This document shows, piece by piece, positions 27,729 through 32,319 of a DNA stretch of 32,319 bases (positions are counted from its first letter, which is position 1; each line of letters starts with the position of its first letter). A model generated the notes under the pieces. The model was given only the letters and a program-made list of their open reading frames with translations. It searched no databases and was not told where the DNA came from. The stretch covers positions 1 through 32,319 of the forward strand of contig CALJMY010000209.1 of NCBI GenBank assembly GCA_937981905.1. The letters run 5' to 3'. Made by a program: the position numbers and the translations under genes. The DNA comes from an uncultured Enterobacterales bacterium (lineage in GTDB: Bacteria; Pseudomonadota; Gammaproteobacteria; Enterobacterales; Psychrobiaceae).

Positions 27729-27757
27729 CATTCTCCTTTTAGGCTTAAAGGAGAATG
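27729..27757 (+). promoter_or_regulatory. Hairpin burying the dprA ribosome-binding site
   Basis: CATTCTCCTTT (27729-27739) and AAAGGAGAATG (27747-27757) are perfect complements around a 7-base loop. The right arm contains the AAAGGAG Shine-Dalgarno of dprA, and the stem ends two bases before its ATG. No T-run follows, so it is not a usual terminator. If formed in the mRNA it would block initiation on dprA. Confidence 0.75.
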
Positions 27758-27758
27758 C

Positions 27759-28859
27759 ATGAAACGTTTTCATCAAGCTTTAGCATTAGATTTATTACCT
27801 CAATTAGGCGTTTATCGCCTGTCAAAACGCATTAAAGAGATTTGTCCATTTTCTCTATTTGATTTAACTCATGATGAATTAAATCAAATAGGTTTTAATG
27901 AGGCACAAATCAAAATATTCCATCATCCTCCCATTGAAAAATTAGAATCTATTGATCGTTGGTTACTGGCGAAACCCAACCGAACGGTCATTAGTTATTA
28001 TGACGATAACTACCCAGAGTTGCTCAAAGAAATTTCATCACCACCGATGTTATTGTTTTGCCAAGGTAATGAAAAATTACTCCATAGCGCACAAATAGCA
28101 ATGGTTGGTAGTCGAACGGCTACTATTTCAGGTAAAGAAACGGCTAAGCATCTTGCTAATGAACTTACTCAACAAGGTTTTTGTGTCACTAGTGGTTTAG
28201 CTGCTGGTATTGATAGTTCTGCCCACCAAGGAGCGTTAATCAATAAAGGAAATACGATTGCTGTTTTAGGTAGCGGTCTTAATATTATTTATCCTAAATC
28301 TAATATTTCATTGGCAAAAAATATCGAACAAGATGGTTTGTTAATTTCAGAATTTTGGCCAAATACACCACCTAACGCATCGCAATTCCCACGTCGAAAC
28401 CGCATTGTTAGTGGTTTATCATTGGGTATTATCGTTGTAGAAGCAGCCCAGCGTAGTGGTTCACTTATTACAGCAAGGTTAGCGTCAGAACAAAATAGAG
28501 AAGTATTTGCTGTGCCTGGTTCAATTAACAACCCTAAAGTGGCAGGTTGTCATCAATTAATTTCACAAGGCGCTAAACTAATTACCTGTGCTGCCGATAT
28601 CTTAGATGAGTTTCCTCAATATAAGTTTGTGATTGATGAAACAGCTAATAAACATTTGGCAGTGCCTGACAAACAATATAACGACGTGTTAGATCCTGTA
28701 TTGACTAACATTGGTTACGAAACAACATCGATAGACCTTATTTCCCAGCGGTCTAATCTATCTATTGATGTTGTATTAGAGCGGTTACTTTTTCTGGAAT
28801 TAACAGGGGAAATAATGTCTTTATCTGGTGGTTATATTCGAAATAAGGGCAGCGCTTAA
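27759..28859 (+). CDS. dprA: DNA-processing protein DprA
   Basis: Single-stranded DNA binding protein that loads RecA in natural transformation; the gene is also kept in species not known to be competent. The order is a SAM-like N-terminal part (about 1-60), the Rossmann-like core with AMVGSRTAT (114-122), TSGLAAGIDSSAHQGAL (144-160), VLGSGLNIIYP and the RSGSLITARLASEQNREVFAVPG block, then a C-terminal winged helix (about 305-366) of the DprA_WH kind. Length is 366 residues. ATG 27759 is preferred to an upstream in-frame TTG because of the strong AAAGGAG, which lies in a hairpin arm. The stop shares one base with the smg start (TAATG). Confidence 0.96.
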   Translation: MKRFHQALALDLLPQLGVYRLSKRIKEICPFSLFDLTHDELNQIGFNEAQIKIFHHPPIEKLESIDRWLLAKPNRTVISYYDDNYPELLKEISSPPMLLFCQGNEKLLHSAQIAMVGSRTATISGKETAKHLANELTQQGFCVTSGLAAGIDSSAHQGALINKGNTIAVLGSGLNIIYPKSNISLAKNIEQDGLLISEFWPNTPPNASQFPRRNRIVSGLSLGIIVVEAAQRSGSLITARLASEQNREVFAVPGSINNPKVAGCHQLISQGAKLITCAADILDEFPQYKFVIDETANKHLAVPDKQYNDVLDPVLTNIGYETTSIDLISQRSNLSIDVVLERLLFLELTGEIMSLSGGYIRNKGSA

Positions 28860-29332
28860 TGTTGAAATGTCTTATGTATTTACATGAGCGCTATATTCAC
28901 AGTGAGATTGATGCAATGAGAGAAAATAGAATATTAACGAGAGATTTACTTGATGCTGGTTTCCACAAAGATGCTGTCTTTAAAGCACTGGCTTGGATAG
29001 AAACTTTAGCTGACATGAAAAGTGATTTCGATTATTCATCATTATCTAACAAACCTTTAAGTTCTTTTCGTGTGTTTACACTCCAAGAAGGCATCAAATT
29101 AGACCTTGAATGTCGTAGTTTTGTTTATTTCTTAGAAACAATTGGTGTATTAAATCCAGAAACCCGTGAAATGGTTATTGAACGCGCTATCCAAATTGAT
29201 AATATCAATTTTTCAGTAGATGATTTGAAATGGGTTGTATTGATGGTCCTATTTAACTTGCCTGATCAACAAGCAGCCTTTACTCAACTTGAAGAATTAA
29301 TGTTGGATGAAGCTGGTGGTACAATGCATTAA
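28859..29332 (+). CDS. smg: Smg family protein (DUF494)
   Basis: A 157-residue protein of the Smg family, same length as in E. coli, with the diagnostic C-terminal run ETREMVIERAIQID and DDLKWVVLMVLFNLP (about 124-158). Its function is not settled. Translation is coupled to dprA through TAATG. In E. coli-like genomes yrdD and tsaC follow smg; here the next gene is an unrelated cupin gene, and yrdD/tsaC lie about 20 kb to the left. Confidence 0.96.
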   Translation: MLKCLMYLHERYIHSEIDAMRENRILTRDLLDAGFHKDAVFKALAWIETLADMKSDFDYSSLSNKPLSSFRVFTLQEGIKLDLECRSFVYFLETIGVLNPETREMVIERAIQIDNINFSVDDLKWVVLMVLFNLPDQQAAFTQLEELMLDEAGGTMH

Positions 29333-29341
29333 AAATGAACT

Positions 29342-29369
29342 GGAGTTATTGTTTTGCTGCAATAACTCC
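29342..29369 (+). terminator. Hairpin after smg
   Basis: GGAGTTATTG and CAATAACTCC form a perfect 10-bp stem with an 8-base loop, starting 10 bases after the smg stop. No T-run follows, so termination efficiency is uncertain. Confidence 0.5.
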
Positions 29370-29503
29370 GAAGTATTCACTATAGAAATAATGTTAATTA
29401 GCTCCCTTCCTAATAAATTACCTCTAATATTATCCTTAATCCAGAACCTGCAGTTTCATTGTTAAATGATTCTTGAATTCAAATAAGAAAAGCAATTGTA
29501 CAT

Positions 29504-29531
29504 TTGACAACATATTTATTATTGCTACAAT
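29504..29531 (+). promoter_or_regulatory. Strong sigma-70 promoter of the cupin gene
   Basis: A perfect TTGACA (29504-29509), a 16-base spacer and TACAAT (29526-29531) form the best sigma-70 promoter seen in this window. It lies about 50 bases before the ATG at 29581. Confidence 0.8.
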
Positions 29532-29532
29532 T

Positions 29533-29548
29533 TACCTATCGGTAGGTA
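29533..29548. promoter_or_regulatory. TetR-type operator over the cupin transcription start
   Basis: TACCTATCGGTAGGTA is a 16-base palindrome with one mismatched pair, directly after the -10 and so covering the expected start site. The shape, ACCTA-yCGr-TAGGT, is like operators of many TetR/AcrR-family repressors. No TetR gene is in the window. Confidence 0.6.
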
Positions 29549-29580
29549 GCTATTGTTTGGAAGCTATAAATAGGAATAAT

Positions 29581-30282
29581 ATGAAAATTAATGCTGAATT
29601 TAATAAACGTGTCATTGTGCATAGTGCAGATCTGGACTGGATTGAATCACCTATGCCTGGTGTTTCTCGACGCCCGTTAGATCGTGTTGGCGGCGAAGTT
29701 GCCCGAGCAACAACAATTGTACGTTACGAACCGGGCAGTAAATTTTCATCACATGTTCATACTGGTGGTGAAGAATTTGTTGTACTTGAAGGCGTTTTTC
29801 AAGATGAGCATGGTGATTTTCCTGTTGGTTCTTACATACGTAATCCACCAGAATCTAGTCATACTCCGGGTTCAGATAAAGGTTGCGTTATCTTTGTTAA
29901 ATTATGGCAATTTGATTTAAGTGATAGAACAGAAGTGAAAATATCCCCTAATTCTATTAAACCGATAAAAGATACTACTCAAGACGGCGTTGATATTACG
30001 CCTTTACATGTTGATGCAAATGAAGCGGTTAGTATTCATGATTGGCAAGCCAATACAAATATAGAGATAGATGCCAAAAATGGTATTGAAGTATTAGTAC
30101 TAGACGGATCGTTTGAAGAGCAAGGTGATGTGCTAAAGCAACACAGCTGGTTAAGGTTACCTGTTGGCAGTGAACTAAAAGCTAAAGCTGGTACTAATGG
30201 CGCTAAGGTTTGGATAAAACAACACCATTTAAAACGGGTTGATTTTGAAGTCGAGCGCATTAATGCAACGAATAAATCATAG
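29581..30282 (+). CDS. ChrR-type double-cupin protein
   Basis: A 233-residue protein with two cupin domains like the cupin part of ChrR anti-sigma factors. The first (about 40-115) has a full metal set: HVHTGGEE with His58, His60 and Glu64, and His94 in ESSHTPGS. The second (about 150-225) keeps the fold pattern (VLVLDGSFEEQGDVLKQHSW) but lacks the HxH ligands. The N-terminal zinc anti-sigma domain of true ChrR is absent, and no ECF sigma gene is adjacent, so a stand-alone metal-binding enzyme or sensor is more likely. ATG 29581 is chosen for TAGGAA before it; earlier codons in frame run through the promoter. Regulation by a TetR repressor is inferred. Confidence 0.85.
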   Translation: MKINAEFNKRVIVHSADLDWIESPMPGVSRRPLDRVGGEVARATTIVRYEPGSKFSSHVHTGGEEFVVLEGVFQDEHGDFPVGSYIRNPPESSHTPGSDKGCVIFVKLWQFDLSDRTEVKISPNSIKPIKDTTQDGVDITPLHVDANEAVSIHDWQANTNIEIDAKNGIEVLVLDGSFEEQGDVLKQHSWLRLPVGSELKAKAGTNGAKVWIKQHHLKRVDFEVERINATNKS

Positions 30283-30313
30283 GTATATTTCTGTTCCTCT
30301 TTTTGAATTTTAT

Positions 30314-30342
30314 AACGCAGCTAAACTTTAGCGGCGTTTTTT
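30314..30342 (+). terminator. Rho-independent terminator of the cupin gene
   Basis: The stem AACGC-GCTAA/TTAGC-GCGTT has one mismatch and a 3-base loop, and is followed by a run of T (30337-30342). It starts about 30 bases after the stop. Confidence 0.8.
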
Positions 30343-30408
30343 CAATGAGATATACATCCCTAAATTAAAGGGAAAATAGCATCGTATTTCATTCTATTGT
30401 TAAATAAA

Positions 30409-31242
30409 TCACTTACAAGATAAGCTGTTTCTATACTCTTTAATCTCATTATGATTATCTAAAATTCCTTTTTTTGAATAATGGTCTTCTTCTACAGCTT
30501 CACTGTTTCTTCCTTCAGTTGTTTCCAAAATAGAATATTCAACTGTTTCAAAAATGGAATCTTCATCATTTGAATACTTCTCACGTTCAATTTTTTTAGT
30601 ATTTTCAGTTAAAAGGTTTTCTAGCCATATTTCTGTGTAATATATCAACGTTGACATGCTTGCTCTAATAGAATGAGCATCCGTACTACACCTTTTAGGA
30701 AATGCATCAAGATTTCCATTAAGTTTGTCTAAAAAGGCATCTTCTAATTTCAAATTCGGGATTATACTTTCAGTTATATATTTTGTGTCTAAAGGGGATT
30801 GTTGTTTTAATATGAATAAGTCTTCTGGATTTTTATACATCGGGTATTGCTGATCATAATTAGCTAGTTCATTACAAATATATACTCGACATTCCTCTGT
30901 CTCTACCTTCCTTTTGATCTTTTTGTAACCAATAAAAGAACAAGTAATCACAACAACTAAAACAACCGAAAATATAGTATGGAATCCTCCATTATTTGAT
31001 TGACTTGGTTTCTCTTCATCTGAAGATAAATTTTCATCGCTTAATTGACGCTTATTTAATCCTTTCCATATACAAGAAGTAACCAAACCAAAACAAAGTG
31101 CCGCAAGAAACATGACAGCTGCATAATCTTGATCTCTTCTGTTCCAGCCTTTAAGAGCAAACCATACAATGACAGCAGTAATTAATAGAGTGGGTATAAG
31201 CAGTAAAAATTTGAAGTTTTTCATATTGTTTTTATTTTTCAT
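30409..31242 (-). CDS. Orphan membrane protein, unknown function
   Basis: I do not recognise this 277-residue protein. It has three hydrophobic helices (about 11-30, 39-60 and 86-106) with a charged Ser/Glu linker between the second and third, so probably one inner-membrane hairpin plus a third anchor. The soluble C-terminal domain (about 110-277) has several Cys (Cys118, Cys123, Cys185, Cys276) and an acidic near-repeat, SIFETVEYSILETTEG (about 229-244). The gene is AT-rich. A weak GGA precedes the ATG, and an internal ATG at codon 7 is possible. It stands alone between the cupin gene and a gap, which suggests an accessory gene. Confidence 0.62.
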   Translation of the reverse strand: MKNKNNMKNFKFLLLIPTLLITAVIVWFALKGWNRRDQDYAAVMFLAALCFGLVTSCIWKGLNKRQLSDENLSSDEEKPSQSNNGGFHTIFSVVLVVVITCSFIGYKKIKRKVETEECRVYICNELANYDQQYPMYKNPEDLFILKQQSPLDTKYITESIIPNLKLEDAFLDKLNGNLDAFPKRCSTDAHSIRASMSTLIYYTEIWLENLLTENTKKIEREKYSNDEDSIFETVEYSILETTEGRNSEAVEEDHYSKKGILDNHNEIKEYRNSLSCK

Positions 31243-31589
31243 CCATAAATATTAATGAAAAGTTTATGCACTTTGAGTAACAATTGATACAAATTTTCAT
31301 ATATTAAATATTTTTGATACCTAGTAATATTTTTATACTGTTTTCTTTGAGGGAGATTATGGCGTTTAAATTGAAGGATGATCGATATATTGTACAGTCT
31401 AGCTTACTTTTGATTACGGTTTGTGTTTCTAATATGGTTCTAAGGTTAGATAAAAGGTAATAATTTAGATAATTAGTTTTGGGGTTGGGGGCTGCGGTTG
31501 TAGTGTTTTTCCTAAATGCAGAAACTTACGTTGTATGTAATTGATGATGCCAATAAAGTTAATTACTGACATCATTGTAAACTTAATTC
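31243..31589. other. Intergenic gap between the orphan membrane protein and the NTF2-like gene
   Basis: Apart from the possible small ORF, it holds a G-rich run in AT-rich surroundings (GGGGTTGGGGG, 31481-31491) and an imperfect inverted repeat ATGATGCCA / TGACATCAT (31544-31552 with 31567-31575) just past the stop of the NTF2-like gene, without a T-run. Nothing else was seen. Confidence 0.4.
31359..31460 (+). CDS. Possible 33-residue small protein
   Basis: A short frame begins at an ATG with a strong Shine-Dalgarno (GAGGGAG, about 4-5 bases away) and ends in TAA followed by a second TAA. The product is basic at both ends with a hydrophobic middle (QSSLLLITVCVSNMVL), which could be one membrane helix. 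A plausible -35 TTGATA (31314-31319) and TACTGT lie upstream. No relatives come to mind. It lies in the otherwise empty 347-base gap between two minus-strand genes. Confidence 0.35.
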   Translation: MAFKLKDDRYIVQSSLLLITVCVSNMVLRLDKR

Positions 31590-32027
31590 TTATTGAAGAA
31601 TGTAAGATTTACCAATAATTTTCCAATCACCGTTAACTTTTGCTAACGTTAACGCATCGTAAAAACGAGTAGTAGAACGGAATAAAACAACAGCTAAACG
31701 ATCATCAACCACGTCTAAGCTAAGAATCTCACCATCAAGATTTCCGCCAGCAGGTTTTTTGTTAGATGCCCATTTATTTAAAACACTTGTCATATCTTTC
31801 CAAGATTTAATCACGTCTTTACCAGCATCGTCCTTTACTACACCAACCATTGTTGCGTGGTCTGCTGCAAATCCACGGAATAAACGTTCCTTGCTTGCTT
31901 CGCCTTGACCTTGGAAGTAATCGTTTACAGCGGCTTCAATAGCTACTTTGTCAGACGCTTGTGTGTGTGCTTGCGCGCCTAATGAAAAAATTGTAAGGCT
32001 CATAGCGATTAAAAGTGATTTAAACAT
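31590..32027 (-). CDS. Secreted NTF2-like (Lumazine_bd_2-type) protein
   Basis: Exported small protein of 145 residues. The signal peptide MFKSLLIAMSLTIFSLGAQA is followed by a cone-shaped NTF2-like domain: helix AIEAAVNDYFQGQGEAS, then LFRGFAADHATMVGV, and strands LDVVDDRLAVVLFRS and KVNGDWKIIGKSYIL at the end. This is the pattern of Lumazine_bd_2/SnoaL-like proteins, a fold used for binding small molecules; ligand and function are unknown. The ATG at 32027 is chosen for GAGAG about 9 bases upstream and the signal peptide; an ATG 14 codons earlier (32069) is less likely. Confidence 0.85.
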   Translation of the reverse strand: MFKSLLIAMSLTIFSLGAQAHTQASDKVAIEAAVNDYFQGQGEASKERLFRGFAADHATMVGVVKDDAGKDVIKSWKDMTSVLNKWASNKKPAGGNLDGEILSLDVVDDRLAVVLFRSTTRFYDALTLAKVNGDWKIIGKSYILQ

Positions 32028-32120
32028 GAAATTTTCTCTCTTTATTTTCTTTGGTAATACACAGCGCATTAACCTATAGGCACATTAAGACAGCAGTAAT
32101 GAAAATTTTAATTCAAACAA

Positions 32121-32167
32121 ATTATGATGAACTCTGTAAACGAGAGTTAAATCACATAATCGTTTAC
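32121..32167. repeat. Long hairpin with a pseudoknot-capable loop
   Basis: ATTA-TGAT-g-AACTCT pairs with AGAGTT-aa-ATCA-ca-TAAT around the loop GTAAACG (32136-32142). The bases directly after the stem, CGTTTAC (32161-32167), are the exact complement of that loop. It lies 94-140 bases upstream of the NTF2-like start. Confidence 0.55.
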
Positions 32168-32217
32168 CTCAAATAACACACATTATTGCTGACGATATAT
32201 TTTTAATCGTCATACCA

Positions 32218-32319
32218 TTAATGTAATTTATTGCTTTCTAAGAACTTTAAACCAACTTCAAACCCCATTTCATAATCTGAATTTAAAGCTGCTTCACTGC
32301 TACCCATAATTTTGCTTAA
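32218..32319 (-). CDS. C-terminal fragment of a gene running off the right edge
   Basis: The minus strand is open for 33 codons from the right edge to a TAA at 32218-32220, ending SDYEMGFEVGLKFLESNKLH. Composition and codon use look coding, but the piece is too short to name. An internal ATG would leave a 29-residue frame. Confidence 0.4.
   Translation of the reverse strand, partial: LSKIMGSSEAALNSDYEMGFEVGLKFLESNKLH

Noticed and set aside
32099-32176. A 25-codon plus-strand frame (MKILIQTNYDELCKRE...) resembling a sugar-phosphate isomerase N-terminus
   Set aside because: It has no good ribosome-binding site, is very short, and lies entirely across the hairpin at 32121-32167, which explains its sequence.
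1-32319. CRISPR arrays, tRNA or rRNA genes, insertion sequences, prophage or toxin-antitoxin modules
   Set aside because: No spaced repeats, cloverleaf sequences, transposase motifs or paired small toxin/antitoxin frames were seen on either strand.

Overview
The window looks like the chromosome of a marine gammaproteobacterium of the order Alteromonadales (Colwellia/Thalassotalea/Psychrosphaera-like; the genus cannot be fixed by eye). The evidence is an AT-rich composition (roughly 36-38 % GC by eye), the chained trkH-hemG / trkA-rsmB-fmt-def / lysM-dprA-smg loci, a DUF2982 gene, and closely gammaproteobacterial PurE, HemF, RlmJ, Smg and PldB sequences. Most of it is core genome. No tRNA, rRNA, CRISPR array or insertion sequence was seen.

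Layout. 1-424: a non-coding or partial-gene flank, its first ~240 bases more GC-rich than the rest, then the promoter region of the first gene. 425-3659: a TonB-dependent receptor and a PepSY-TM (PiuB-like) membrane protein, a probable iron/siderophore uptake pair. 3731-5887 (-): a lipoprotein M3 peptidase (Dcp type). 6138-6695: the YrdD zinc-finger protein. 6798-8435 (-): purE-purK, which convert AIR to CAIR in purine synthesis. 8677-10429: tsaC-hemF plus a small lipoprotein. 10521-11363 (-): rlmJ. 11458-15308: a MoxR ATPase / DUF58 / TgpA transglutaminase operon. 15291-17116: two divergent alpha/beta hydrolases, the second PldB-like. 17137-19379: a divergent pair, a periplasmic metallo-beta-lactamase-fold enzyme and an MltA-like 3D-domain protein. 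19504-22156: trkH-hemG-DUF2982. 22178-26431 (-): the operon def-fmt-rsmB-trkA. 26638-29332: a LysM protein, dprA and smg. 29333-32319: a more accessory-looking end with a ChrR-type double cupin behind a strong promoter and TetR-like operator, an orphan membrane protein, a possible 33-residue ORF, an NTF2-like secreted protein and a partial gene at the edge.

How it works together. TrkH and TrkA, the channel and its NAD-binding gate, sit convergently. Def, Fmt and RsmB form the usual translation-initiation/rRNA-methylation operon. hemF and hemG both serve late haem synthesis. The E. coli-type chain dprA-smg-yrdD-tsaC is split here: dprA-smg lies at 27.8-29.3 kb and yrdD/tsaC-hemF at 6.1-10.2 kb, which implies a block rearrangement.

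No clearly new multigene system was found. The best leads are regulatory: a hairpin that buries the dprA ribosome-binding site, a TetR-like operator on the start site of the cupin gene, and a pseudoknot-capable element upstream of the NTF2-like gene. The divergent MltA-like protein and the orphan membrane protein are the best uncharacterised proteins.
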